NCBI RefSeq assembly: GCF_902459615.1
Contig: NZ_CABPSA010000004.1
Coordinates: 310,001-374,000 of the forward strand
Direction: 5' to 3'
DNA length: 64,000 nucleotides
From: Pandoraea commovens
GTDB lineage: Bacteria; Pseudomonadota; Gammaproteobacteria; Burkholderiales; Burkholderiaceae
Shown piece by piece: positions 55,827 to 64,000 of the stretch. The number at the start of each line of letters is the position of its first letter. The first letter of the stretch is position 1. The notes beneath the pieces were generated by a model. That model was not told the DNA's origin, made no database searches, and saw only the letters and a program-made list of their open reading frames with translations. The position numbers were made by a program, and so were the translations under genes.

Positions 55827-57128
55827 ATGACTCCGTCTGATGTTAAAGCCACCCTATCTTTCTCCGACGATTCGCCCAGCGTAGAGCTGCCGATTTATCA
55901 GGGAACGATGGGCCCGGATGTGATTGACATCCGCAAGCTGTACGGCCAGACCGGCAAGTTCACGTATGACCCCGGCTTTATGTCGACGGCGTCGTGCAAT
56001 TCGGCCATCACCTACATCGATGGCGACAAGGGTGAGCTGCTGTACCGCGGCTACCCGATCGAGCAGTTGGCCACCAACTGCGACTTCCTCGAGACCTCGT
56101 ACCTGCTGCTCAAGGGCGAACTCCCGAACGCCGAAGAAAAGAAGGACTTCGTCGATACGGTGACCCGTCATACGATGGTTCACGAGCAGATGAACTTCTT
56201 CTTCCGTGGCTTCCGTCGCGACGCTCACCCGATGGCCGTGCTGACGGGTTCGGTGGGTGCTCTGTCGGCGTTCTACCACGACTCGCTCGACATCAATAAC
56301 CCGAATCACCGCGAAGTCTCGGCGATTCGTCTGATCGCCAAGTTGCCGACGCTCGTCGCCATGGCGTACAAGTACAGCATCGGTCAGCCGTTCGTGTACC
56401 CGAGCAACGACCTGTCGTACAGCGCGAACTTCATGCGCATGATGTTCGCCAACCCGTGCGAAGAGTACAAGGTCAACGACGTGCTGGTGCGCGCTCTCGA
56501 CCGTATCCTGATCCTGCACGCAGATCACGAGCAGAACGCTTCGACGTCGACCGTCCGTCTGGCCGGTTCGTCGGGTGCGAACCCGTTCGCCTGTATCGCT
56601 GCCGGTATCGCATGTCTGTGGGGCCCGGCGCACGGTGGTGCGAACGAAGCCGCGCTGAACATGCTCGAGCAGATCGGTTCGCCGGACAAGATCCCCGAAT
56701 TCATCAAGCAAGTGAAGGACAAGAACTCGGGCGTGAAGCTGATGGGCTTCGGTCACCGCGTGTACAAGAACTACGACCCGCGTGCCAAGCTGATGCGCGA
56801 GACGTGCTACGAAGTGCTCAACGAACTGGGCCTGCACGACGACCCGCTGTTCAAGCTGGCCATGCAGCTCGAGAAGATCGCCCTGGAAGACGAATACTTC
56901 GTGTCGCGCAAGCTGTACCCGAACGTCGACTTCTACTCGGGCATCGTTCAGCGCGCGCTGGGCATCCCGACGTCGATGTTCACCTGCATCTTCGCGCTGG
57001 CCCGCACCGTGGGCTGGATCGCGCAGTGGAACGAAATGATCGGCGAGCCGGATCAGAAGATCGGCCGTCCGCGTCAGCTGTTCATCGGCCACACGCCGCG
57101 CGAAGTCGCGCCGATCGGCAAGCGTTAA
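55827..57128 (+). CDS. gltA: Citrate synthase
   Basis: The 433-residue enzyme condenses acetyl-CoA with oxaloacetate. Catalytic His and Asp motifs are seen in [36 protein letters not shown] and [18 protein letters not shown]. The N-terminus matches the hexameric type II (Gram-negative) form. AGGAAG precedes ATG 55827. It ends the sdhCDAB-sdhE-gltA cluster and is followed by several hairpins. Confidence 0.97.
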   Translation: MTPSDVKATLSFSDDSPSVELPIYQGTMGPDVIDIRKLYGQTGKFTYDPGFMSTASCNSAITYIDGDKGELLYRGYPIEQLATNCDFLETSYLLLKGELPNAEEKKDFVDTVTRHTMVHEQMNFFFRGFRRDAHPMAVLTGSVGALSAFYHDSLDINNPNHREVSAIRLIAKLPTLVAMAYKYSIGQPFVYPSNDLSYSANFMRMMFANPCEEYKVNDVLVRALDRILILHADHEQNASTSTVRLAGSSGANPFACIAAGIACLWGPAHGGANEAALNMLEQIGSPDKIPEFIKQVKDKNSGVKLMGFGHRVYKNYDPRAKLMRETCYEVLNELGLHDDPLFKLAMQLEKIALEDEYFVSRKLYPNVDFYSGIVQRALGIPTSMFTCIFALARTVGWIAQWNEMIGEPDQKIGRPRQLFIGHTPREVAPIGKR

Positions 57129-57142
57129 GCCTGTCGAGGCGT

Positions 57143-57170
57143 CCGGCACGGCCCCTGCTTGCCGTGCCGG
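57143..57170 (+). terminator. Hairpin after gltA (1)
   Basis: CCGGCACGGC/GCCGTGCCGG is a perfect 10-bp stem with a CCCTGCTT loop. No U tract follows. Together with two nearby hairpins it probably ends the cluster. Confidence 0.5.
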
Positions 57171-57178
57171 CACCGCAA

Positions 57179-57197
57179 CCTTGCCGAAACGGCAAGG
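57179..57197 (+). terminator. Hairpin after gltA (2)
   Basis: CCTTGCC/GGCAAGG with loop GAAAC, a perfect 7-bp stem just beyond the first hairpin. No U tract. Confidence 0.35.
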
Positions 57198-57267
57198 CGG
57201 TGCGGCCCGCAACGAGCCCTCGTTGCGCTATATTCGAATCCACGGCACAAGCTGCCGTGATTCGCAC

Positions 57268-57314
57268 AAATCCCCGGTTCATCGTGCGTTTACCGCCCGG
57301 TTTCCCGGGGATTT
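57268..57314 (+). terminator. Hairpin upstream of leuC
   Basis: AAATCCCCGG/CCGGGGATTT pairs perfectly over 10 bp around a 27-nt loop. It may end gltA transcription or lie in the leuC leader. Confidence 0.35.
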
Positions 57315-57411
57315 CGTATTCCGCCGGCGCGAAAGCGCTATGGCATAATCAAAAGTTCACAGAACCGTAATTTGCGTTCTCAGAACTACATTGCGCCCCC
57401 GAGTTTTTATC

Positions 57412-58821
57412 ATGGCCAAGACGCTGTATGACAAGTTGTGGGATGCACACGTCGTGCATACCGAGGACGATGGCACGACCGTGCTCTACATCGACCGTCA
57501 TCTGTTGCATGAGGTGACCAGTCCGCAGGCGTTTGAGGGTCTAAAACTCGCGCAGCGTCCGGTCTGGCGTTTGTCCGCCAACCTCGCGGTGTCGGATCAC
57601 AATGTGCCGACCACCGACCGCACGCAAGGCATTGCCGATCCGGTCTCGCGTTTGCAAGTCGATACGCTCGACGCGAACTGCGATAACTTCGGCATCACCC
57701 AATTCAAGATGAATGATGTCCGTCAGGGCATCGTGCACGTGATCGGGCCGGAGCAGGGCGCAACGCTGCCTGGCATGACGGTCGTGTGCGGCGACTCGCA
57801 TACGTCCACGCACGGCGCTTTCGGTGCGCTGGCGTTCGGTATCGGTACGTCGGAAGTCGAACACACGCTCGCGACGCAGACCTTGCTCATGAAGAAGAGC
57901 AAGAACATGCTCGTGAAGGTCGAGGGCACGCTGCCGCGTGGCTGCTCGGCGAAGGACATCGTGCTGGCCGTCATTGGCAAGATCGGCACGGCCGGCGGCA
58001 CGGGCTACACCATCGAGTTCGCCGGCTCGGCGATTCGCTCGCTCACGATGGAAGGCCGCATGACCGTGTGCAACATGGCGATCGAAGCCGGTGCGCGCGC
58101 GGGTCTGGTGGGCGTTGACGATACGACCATCAACTACGTGAAGGGCCGTCCGTTTGCGCCGACCGGGGTGGAGTTCCAGCAGGCCGAAGCCTACTGGCGC
58201 GGCTTCCATACCGACGCCGGTGCGGCGTTCGATCATGTGGTCGAGATCGACGCCAACACGCTGCGTCCGCAGGTGAGCTGGGGGACGTCGCCGGAAATGG
58301 TCGTGAGCATTGAAGATCGCGTGCCGGATCCCGAGAAGGAAAAGGACCCGGTCAAGCGCAGCGCCATGGAGCGCGCGCTCGAATATATGGCGCTCACGCC
58401 GGATACCCCGATGTCGAGCATCAACGTCGACAAGGTGTTCATCGGCTCGTGCACCAACTCGCGCATCGAAGACATTCGTGCGGCGGCGTACGTCGTAAAG
58501 AAGCTCGGCCGACGTGTGGCGTCGAACGTGCGTCTGGCGATGGTGGTGCCGGGCTCGGGGCTGGTCAAGCATCAGGCAGAGCAGGAAGGGCTGGATCAGG
58601 TCTTCAAGGCCGCCGGTTTCGAATGGCGTGAGCCGGGCTGCTCGATGTGTCTGGCGATGAACGCCGACCGTCTGGAGTCGGGCGAGCGTTGCGCTTCCAC
58701 GTCGAACCGTAACTTCGAAGGCCGTCAGGGCGCGGGTGGACGTACCCACCTGGTGAGCCCGGCGATGGCGGCGGCCGCCGCCATCGAAGGCCATTTCGTC
58801 GACGTGCGTCGTCTCGTCTGA
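57412..58821 (+). CDS. leuC: 3-isopropylmalate dehydratase large subunit
   Basis: The 469-residue subunit isomerises 2- to 3-isopropylmalate in leucine biosynthesis. Fe-S Cys ligands lie in [19 protein letters not shown] and [19 protein letters not shown]. It begins [20 protein letters not shown] with the ATG at 57412; the frame is open to 57391. [20 protein letters not shown] is also typical. It heads the leuC-leuD-leuB group. Confidence 0.96.
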   Translation: MAKTLYDKLWDAHVVHTEDDGTTVLYIDRHLLHEVTSPQAFEGLKLAQRPVWRLSANLAVSDHNVPTTDRTQGIADPVSRLQVDTLDANCDNFGITQFKMNDVRQGIVHVIGPEQGATLPGMTVVCGDSHTSTHGAFGALAFGIGTSEVEHTLATQTLLMKKSKNMLVKVEGTLPRGCSAKDIVLAVIGKIGTAGGTGYTIEFAGSAIRSLTMEGRMTVCNMAIEAGARAGLVGVDDTTINYVKGRPFAPTGVEFQQAEAYWRGFHTDAGAAFDHVVEIDANTLRPQVSWGTSPEMVVSIEDRVPDPEKEKDPVKRSAMERALEYMALTPDTPMSSINVDKVFIGSCTNSRIEDIRAAAYVVKKLGRRVASNVRLAMVVPGSGLVKHQAEQEGLDQVFKAAGFEWREPGCSMCLAMNADRLESGERCASTSNRNFEGRQGAGGRTHLVSPAMAAAAAIEGHFVDVRRLV

Positions 58822-58876
58822 CGGGCGAGCATCGATTTATCCGTTGTTGGACATTTTCTTTGATAGAGACAAGACC

Positions 58877-59005
58877 ATGAAGAAACTGTGGATGCTGATC
58901 GGTGCGGTGCTGCTGTTGGGCGTGGCGGGTTGCAACACGATGGCGGGCCTCGGCAAAGACACGCAAGCCGCTGGCTCGGCGCTCGAAAACGCCGCGAAGA
59001 AGTGA
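58877..59005 (+). CDS. Entericidin-like small lipoprotein
   Basis: A 42-residue gene too short for routine calling lies between leuC and leuD. It reads MKKLWMLIGAVLLLGVAGCN, with a classical lipobox (GVAGC, lipid on the Cys), then a polar tail TMAGLGKDTQAAGSALENAA and KK. It matches the entericidin A/B family, short outer-membrane lipoproteins linked to stress-related lysis in E. coli. The same gene order is common in Burkholderiales (from memory). A purine-rich ATAGAGACAAG stretch precedes the ATG. Confidence 0.85.
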   Translation: MKKLWMLIGAVLLLGVAGCNTMAGLGKDTQAAGSALENAAKK

Positions 59006-59124
59006 TGCGACGGTGTGCGTCGCGCAGGCGGACGCCTCGCACGCACACCTACAAATTTCAGGTTTGACGGCCCGCTGTACAAGCGACAGGCCTCAGCCGA
59101 ACTGTTTTGATCAGGTGGTTCGTG

Positions 59125-59775
59125 ATGGAAAAATTTACCGTCCATACGGGGTTGGTGGCACCGCTGGATCGCGAAAACGTCGATACCGACGCGATCATCC
59201 CCAAGCAATTCCTGAAGTCGATCAAGCGCACGGGTTTCGGCCCGAACCTGTTCGACGAGTGGCGTTATCTCGATGTCGGTCAGCCGGGCCAGGATTGCAG
59301 CACGCGTCCGCTCAACCCGAATTTCGTGCTGAATCAGCCGCGCTTCCAGGGCGCAACGGTGCTGCTCGCGCGCAAGAACTTCGGCTGCGGCAGCTCGCGT
59401 GAGCACGCCCCGTGGGCATTGCAGCAATACGGTTTCCGTGCCGTGATTGCGCCGAGCTTCGCCGACATCTTCTTCAACAACTGCTACAAGAACGGGCTGC
59501 TGCCGATCGCGCTGTCCGAGATGCAGGTCGACCATCTGTTCAACGAGACGGCCGCGTTCAACGGCTATCAGTTGACCATCGATCTGGACAAGCAGGCGGT
59601 CATCACGGCCGACGGTCGCGCTTATGAGTTCGACATCGCGCCGTTCCGCAAGTACTGCCTGTTGAACGGTTTCGACGATATTGGCCTGACGCTGCGTCAC
59701 GCCGACAAGATTCGCGCCTATGAGGCCGAGCGGCTCGCCAAGCAGCCGTGGCTCGCAACGCGTCTGCCGGGCTAA
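59125..59775 (+). CDS. leuD: 3-isopropylmalate dehydratase small subunit
   Basis: The 216-residue partner of LeuC begins [20 protein letters not shown] and has [20 protein letters not shown], the swivel-domain substrate loop. ATG 59125 is preceded by CAGGTGG; the frame opens earlier at 59107, but the family start fits 59125. It follows the entericidin gene and precedes leuB by 35 bp. Confidence 0.96.
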   Translation: MEKFTVHTGLVAPLDRENVDTDAIIPKQFLKSIKRTGFGPNLFDEWRYLDVGQPGQDCSTRPLNPNFVLNQPRFQGATVLLARKNFGCGSSREHAPWALQQYGFRAVIAPSFADIFFNNCYKNGLLPIALSEMQVDHLFNETAAFNGYQLTIDLDKQAVITADGRAYEFDIAPFRKYCLLNGFDDIGLTLRHADKIRAYEAERLAKQPWLATRLPG

Positions 59776-59810
59776 GTCCCGCGTAGGCAAGGCACATCCA
59801 AGGAGATTGC

Positions 59811-60878
59811 ATGAAAATCGCTGTGTTGCCGGGTGACGGCATTGGTCCGGAAATCGTGACGGAAGCCGTCAATGTGCTCAACGCGCTTGGCGAGAAGTTC
59901 GAGCTGGAAGAAGCGCCGGTGGGTGGTGCAGGCTACGAGGCAGCGGGGCATCCGCTGCCGGACGCCACGCTCAAGCTGGCCAAGGAAGCTGACGCCATTC
60001 TGTTTGGCGCGGTGGGCGACTGGAAGTACGACTCGCTGGAGCGCGCACTGCGTCCCGAGCAGGCGATTCTGGGGCTGCGCAAGCACCTTCAGCTGTTCGC
60101 CAACTTCCGTCCGGCCATCCTGTACAAGGAACTGGCCGACGCATCGAGCCTGAAGCCGGAGATCGTCGCAGGTCTTGATATCCTGATCATTCGCGAGCTG
60201 AATGGCGACATTTACTTCGGTCAGCCCAAGGGCTTCCGTCAATCGCCGGATGGGGCTTTCGAAGGTGCACGCGAAGGTTTTGATACCATGCGCTATAGCG
60301 TGCCCGAAGTGGAGCGTATCGCGCACGTGGCTTTCCAGGCCGCGGCCAAGCGCGATAAGCGTCTTTGCTCGGTGGATAAGGCCAACGTGCTGGAGACGTC
60401 GCAACTGTGGCGCGACACGATGATCGAGGTCGCGAAGCAGTATCCGGAGGTCGAGCTGTCGCATATGTACGTCGACAATGCCGCGATGCAACTGGTCAAG
60501 GCACCTAAGAACTTCGACGTGGTGGTGACGGGTAACATGTTCGGCGATATCCTGTCGGACGAGGCCGCGATGCTCACGGGTTCGATCGGCATGCTGCCGT
60601 CGGCGTCGCTGGATGCCAATAACAAGGGGTTGTACGAGCCGTCGCACGGTTCGGCCCCCGATATCGCCGGTAAGGGCGTGGCCAATCCGTTGGCGACGAT
60701 CCTGTCGGCAGCCATGATGCTGCGTTACACGCTGGGTCGTGCCGAACAGGCCGACCGTATCGAAAACGCCGTGAAGAAGGTGCTGGCGCAGGGGTTGCGC
60801 ACGCCCGACATCTGGCAGGAAGGCGCGACCAAGGTCGGTACGCGCGAAATGGGTGCAGCAGTGGTTGCTGCGCTTTAA
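59811..60878 (+). CDS. leuB: 3-isopropylmalate dehydrogenase
   Basis: The 355-residue enzyme oxidises 3-isopropylmalate with NAD. It starts [20 protein letters not shown], and shows [33 protein letters not shown] and the metal-binding Asp region [26 protein letters not shown] precedes ATG 59811. Typical length. A hairpin follows 7 bp after the stop. Confidence 0.96.
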   Translation: MKIAVLPGDGIGPEIVTEAVNVLNALGEKFELEEAPVGGAGYEAAGHPLPDATLKLAKEADAILFGAVGDWKYDSLERALRPEQAILGLRKHLQLFANFRPAILYKELADASSLKPEIVAGLDILIIRELNGDIYFGQPKGFRQSPDGAFEGAREGFDTMRYSVPEVERIAHVAFQAAAKRDKRLCSVDKANVLETSQLWRDTMIEVAKQYPEVELSHMYVDNAAMQLVKAPKNFDVVVTGNMFGDILSDEAAMLTGSIGMLPSASLDANNKGLYEPSHGSAPDIAGKGVANPLATILSAAMMLRYTLGRAEQADRIENAVKKVLAQGLRTPDIWQEGATKVGTREMGAAVVAAL

Positions 60879-60885
60879 CGTTGAT

Positions 60886-60905
60886 GGGGCGTCGGGAGAC
60901 GCCCC
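60886..60905 (+). terminator. Hairpin between leuB and asd
   Basis: GGGGCGTC/GACGCCCC, perfect 8-bp stem with a GGGA tetraloop, followed by TTGG. It may be a partial terminator or attenuator; asd starts 33 bp later with its own ribosome site. Confidence 0.45.
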
Positions 60906-60938
60906 TTGGCGCAATTGCAACGATAAGAGAGTGGATAA

Positions 60939-62069
60939 ATGAAAACCGTAGGTCTGGTAGGTTGGCGGGGCATGGTCGGTTCGGTTCTGATGCAGCGTAT
61001 GCAGCAGGAGAACGACTTTGCCTTGATCGAGCCGGTGTTTTTCAGCACCAGCAACGCGGGCGGCAAAGCCCCGTCGATGGCGAAGAACGAAACTTCGCTG
61101 AAAGACGCCAATGATGTCAATGAGCTGAAAAAATGCGACATCATCATTACCTGCCAGGGCGGTGACTACACAACAGAAATCTTCCCGAAGCTGCGTGCAG
61201 CGGGTTGGAACGGTTACTGGGTGGATGCAGCGTCGACGCTGCGCATGAAGGACGACGCGATCATCGTGCTCGATCCGGTCAACCTCGACGTCATCAAGAA
61301 CGCGCTCACCAAGGGCACGAAGAACTTCGTCGGCGGCAACTGCACGGTCAGTTGCATGCTGATGGGCCTGGGCGGTCTGTTCCAGCACGGTCTGGTCGAC
61401 TGGCTCACGTCGATGACGTATCAGGCGGCATCGGGTGGCGGTGCACAACACATGCGCGAGCTGCTCACGCAGTTCGGCTCGATCAACGCTGAAGTCAAGG
61501 CGCTGCTCGACGATCCGCACTCGGCGATTCTCGAGATCGACCGCAAGGTCCTCGCCAAGCAACACGCGCTGACGGCTGACGAAACGAAGCAATTCGGCGT
61601 GCCGCTCGGTGGTAACCTGATTCCCTGGATCGACAAGGATCTGGGCAACGGTCAGTCGAAGGAAGAGTGGAAGGGCGGTGCCGAGACCAACAAGATTCTG
61701 GGTCTGGGCGACGGCTTCCCGGGCACGCGTGCCATTCCGGTCGACGGTCTGTGCGTGCGTATCGGTGCGATGCGTTGCCACAGCCAGGCGCTGACCATCA
61801 AGCTTACGAAAGATGTGCCGTTAGACGAACTGACCGACATCATCGGCCAGGCGAACGACTGGGTTAAGGTGGTGCCGAACACGCGCGACGCGTCGATGAC
61901 CGATTTGACGCCTGCGGCAGTGACCGGCACGATGACGATCCCGGTGGGGCGCTTGCGCAAGATGTCGATGGGTCCGGAGTACCTGTCGGCATTTACGGTG
62001 GGCGATCAACTGTTGTGGGGCGCGGCAGAACCGCTGCGCCGCATGCTGCGGATCCTGCTCGACGCGTAA
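60939..62069 (+). CDS. asd: Aspartate-semialdehyde dehydrogenase
   Basis: The 376-residue enzyme makes aspartate semialdehyde for lysine, threonine and methionine synthesis. It starts [20 protein letters not shown] (NADP Rossmann fold), with catalytic Cys in [18 protein letters not shown] and active-site phrases [16 protein letters not shown] and [21 protein letters not shown] precedes ATG 60939. It ends at a hairpin. Confidence 0.96.
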   Translation: MKTVGLVGWRGMVGSVLMQRMQQENDFALIEPVFFSTSNAGGKAPSMAKNETSLKDANDVNELKKCDIIITCQGGDYTTEIFPKLRAAGWNGYWVDAASTLRMKDDAIIVLDPVNLDVIKNALTKGTKNFVGGNCTVSCMLMGLGGLFQHGLVDWLTSMTYQAASGGGAQHMRELLTQFGSINAEVKALLDDPHSAILEIDRKVLAKQHALTADETKQFGVPLGGNLIPWIDKDLGNGQSKEEWKGGAETNKILGLGDGFPGTRAIPVDGLCVRIGAMRCHSQALTIKLTKDVPLDELTDIIGQANDWVKVVPNTRDASMTDLTPAAVTGTMTIPVGRLRKMSMGPEYLSAFTVGDQLLWGAAEPLRRMLRILLDA

Positions 62070-62099
62070 GCGTTGCAGCGTATCGGTAAGGCGTGAAGA

Positions 62100-62122
62100 A
62101 CGGCGGCCCGCGAGGCCGCCGT
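62100..62122 (+). terminator. Terminator-like hairpin after asd
   Basis: ACGGCGGCC/GGCCGCCGT is a perfect 9-bp stem with loop CGCGA, followed by CCGCGCTTTG with a short T run. It lies 30 bp after the stop. Confidence 0.6.
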
Positions 62123-62193
62123 CCGCGCTTTGGGGGCCACTCGTATTGCATGAGTGACCAGTGACAAACGACTGACAGGCTAGACAAGACACA

Positions 62194-64000
62194 GTGCGGA
62201 AATACTCGACCGGCAAGCGCGCAAATTCGTCCCGCAATTCGTTTCGCTTGAGTGCGGCGGCGGCTGTCTTGTGGAGCCTCGGGCTCCTGAACGCCGGCGC
62301 GGCCGAGTTCGGTCCGCAACAGGTTCGCTCGGGTCCGGGCCAGCCGTTGCGCGCCGTGATCGTGCTGGGCAATGTCTCGCAGGCCGAGGCCGATGGCTTG
62401 TCGGTGAAGCTCGCGCCGCGAGATGCTTTCAAGCAGGCTGGGCTGCGCTACGATCCGACGCTCGACAAGCTGTCCGTGTCGGTGACGCCCACGGGCGGTC
62501 GCGACGCGGGGTACAGCGGCACGTATCTCGTGCATGTCGATTCGGCTGAGCCGGTCAGCACGTCGTTCCTCGATTTGTTGCTGGTGCTCGAATGGCGCAC
62601 GGGGCGTCAGTCGAACGCGGTGACGCTGTCGGCCATTCCGGAAGCCAGTGCTGCGCAGCCGCGGGCTGTCGTGCCTGCTGCTGCGGCCAATTCTGCCGCC
62701 GGTGCCGACGCATCGGCTTCCACGTCTCGCTCAGCCGCCGCTGCTGCGCCTGCCGCGCCAGCACCCGCTGGTAACGGCGCGGAGCAACGTGCTGCCGCTG
62801 CATCGGGCGAGAACGCTCGCACGGTGACACGCGGCGACTCGCTGTCGTCGATTGCGCGCGAGTACACGGGCGGGGAAGGTGGCACGACGCTGGCCCAGAT
62901 GATGACCGCGCTGTTCGAGTCGAATCGTTCGGCGTTCATCGGCAACGATCCCAACCGTTTGCGCCAGGGGGCGACGTTGAATCGTCCCGCCGATGCGCAA
63001 GTGCAGAGCATTCCGCCTGCGCAGGCACGCAAGTTCGTGTCCGCCGCGCGGGAACAGTTTGACGCGTATCGCGCGCGGCTGGCCGATTCCACGGCGCAGC
63101 AGGCAGCACCGGCCGGTGGCCGCAGTGCACAGGGCGCGATCGAGGCGGGCAAGGCACCGGAAGCTGCCGCCCCCGCCACACGCGATGAGTTGAAGTTGTC
63201 GCGACCCGGTAAGGGAGGCACGGCGGGCCGTGCCGGCGGCAACGAAGAAGAGCAAATCGCCCAGGGCAAGGCTCAGACCGAGGCTCAGGGCAGGGTGAAT
63301 GAGTTGCAGAAGAACGTAGCAGATCTCCAGAAGCTGTTGGCGATGAAGAATCAGGCCGTCGCTAATCTGGAGCAGCAGGCCGCCACCGCTTCCGGGGCGT
63401 CTGCGCAAGAGAAGACGGCGAAATCCGCCGATGGCAAGACGACCGCACCTGCGGCCGCAGGCACCAAGCCGACGACGAGCGCGGCGGCGAATGACACGAA
63501 TGCCAACGCAAAGGCGGCCGCTGCTGCCGCGAGCAATGCGACGGCAGCAGCGGCCTCCGGGGCGGCTGCGAGCGATGCCGCATCGGCTGCATCGGCGGAT
63601 GCGACCGCCTCCGAGGCAACGGCGGTTGCCGCTCCGGCAAGTGATGTCGCTGCGGCCTCCGCAGCCGCGGCGGCCAGCGCACCGGCTGCCGAATCCAAGC
63701 CGACGCCGAACGCCGCCATGAACTGGGGTGCAGTCACGCAGAATCCGTATGTGCTGCCGGGCGCTGGCGTGCTGGTGGTGTTGCTTGGCCTGTGGTGGCT
63801 GATGCGCCGCCGCCGCGCCGAGCCGCCGGTCGGCCAGCCGGGACCTTACGACGATGGTCGTGACGGTCAGGGTGGCAGTGTCGAGCCCACGTCCTCGCAA
63901 GACAAGCCGCAAGCGGCTGACGCCGTTGAGCCGACGTCGCACGGCGTTGCGACGGCTGCGGGCGTCGCCGCTGCGGGTGCCGCCGGTGCTGCCGCGCTAT
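62194..64000 (+). CDS. fimV: FimV/TspA-like pilus-assembly and polarity protein (C-terminus beyond right edge)
   Basis: The frame stays open from GTG 62194 to the window end, 602 codons, so the C-terminus lies outside. A signal-peptide-like hydrophobic stretch (~19-38) precedes the FimV N-domain (FGPQQVRSGPGQPLRAVIVL, YLVHVDSAEPVSTSFLDLLL). A LysM-like region starts near residue 209 (RTVTRGDSLSSIAREYTGGE) and QMMTALFESNRSAFIGNDPN follows. Then come a coiled coil (~360-395), a long Ala/Ser/Thr-rich stretch (~400-510) and one membrane helix near 520-540 (VLPGAGVLVVLLGLWWLM). FimV organises the cell pole and type IV pili. The GTG start is inferred; no strong ribosome site is seen and no ATG lies nearby. 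Confidence 0.87.
   Translation, partial: MRKYSTGKRANSSRNSFRLSAAAAVLWSLGLLNAGAAEFGPQQVRSGPGQPLRAVIVLGNVSQAEADGLSVKLAPRDAFKQAGLRYDPTLDKLSVSVTPTGGRDAGYSGTYLVHVDSAEPVSTSFLDLLLVLEWRTGRQSNAVTLSAIPEASAAQPRAVVPAAAANSAAGADASASTSRSAAAAAPAAPAPAGNGAEQRAAAASGENARTVTRGDSLSSIAREYTGGEGGTTLAQMMTALFESNRSAFIGNDPNRLRQGATLNRPADAQVQSIPPAQARKFVSAAREQFDAYRARLADSTAQQAAPAGGRSAQGAIEAGKAPEAAAPATRDELKLSRPGKGGTAGRAGGNEEEQIAQGKAQTEAQGRVNELQKNVADLQKLLAMKNQAVANLEQQAATASGASAQEKTAKSADGKTTAPAAAGTKPTTSAAANDTNANAKAAAAAASNATAAAASGAAASDAASAASADATASEATAVAAPASDVAAASAAAAASAPAAESKPTPNAAMNWGAVTQNPYVLPGAGVLVVLLGLWWLMRRRRAEPPVGQPGPYDDGRDGQGGSVEPTSSQDKPQAADAVEPTSHGVATAAGVAAAGAAGAAAL

Overview
The window looks like chromosome from a GC-rich betaproteobacterium of the Burkholderiaceae, most like Pandoraea. 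The reasons are the gene orders gntR-sdhCDAB-sdhE-gltA and leuC-entericidin-leuD-leuB-asd-fimV, a DUF2863 protein, and the general protein character. The genus is inferred from recognition, not from a search. No tRNA, rRNA, CRISPR array, insertion sequence or phage gene was recognised.

Layout. (1) 1-12.4 kb is an accessory, toxin-like region. It holds a large unrecognised protein running off the left edge on the minus strand, a MaoC-like hydratase, and a plus-strand array: a 310-residue unknown, a 1668-residue Rhs/YD-repeat protein of Tc-toxin style, a 368-residue unknown, and two tandem secreted paralogues that share their first ~205 residues and differ after that. (2) 12.5-24.8 kb is metabolic: YegP, two GST-fold proteins, a minus-strand acyl-CoA block (ACAD10/11-type dehydrogenase, APH-type kinase, histidine phosphatase, PaaG-like crotonase, PaaH-like dehydrogenase) with a TetR/PaaR-like palindrome upstream, a YbdL-type aminotransferase, a PIN protein, YaaA and an M14 carboxypeptidase. 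(3) 24.9-26.7 kb encodes a 600-residue protein with four near-identical 23-residue repeats followed by five ~66-residue helix-turn-helix-like repeats. I know no family for it. (4) 26.8-32.2 kb holds a BspC-like secreted protein, a TrmB-like methyltransferase, a DUF2863 protein, and an alkylation-repair pair (Ada-AlkA fusion and Ogt overlapping by 4 bp). (5) 32.4-45.6 kb is a self-contained type I secretion locus: HlyB-like exporter, HlyD-like adaptor, two AT-rich paralogous membrane proteins, a 2259-residue RTX protein (glycine-rich hydrophobic stretch, LysM, subtilase, P-domain, RTX blocks) and a TolC-family outer-membrane protein. (6) 45.7-57.1 kb is the TCA-cycle region: acnA, an MliC-like protein, mdh, a GntR regulator with two palindromes in the mdh-gntR gap, sdhCDAB, sdhE and gltA. 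(7) 57.4-64 kb is leuC, a 42-residue entericidin-like lipoprotein, leuD, leuB, asd and the 5' part of a fimV-like gene cut by the right edge.

How parts work together. The T1SS locus has exporter, adaptor, outer-membrane channel and substrate side by side. Because the substrate carries a LysM and a hydrophobic glycine-rich segment, and two small paralogous membrane proteins sit just before it, an antibacterial toxin with immunity proteins is a reasonable but unproven reading. The most novel single gene is the HTH-repeat protein at 24917-26719. Starts were moved from the longest open frame wherever a Shine-Dalgarno sequence, homologue length or paralogue alignment favoured another codon; each entry says so.
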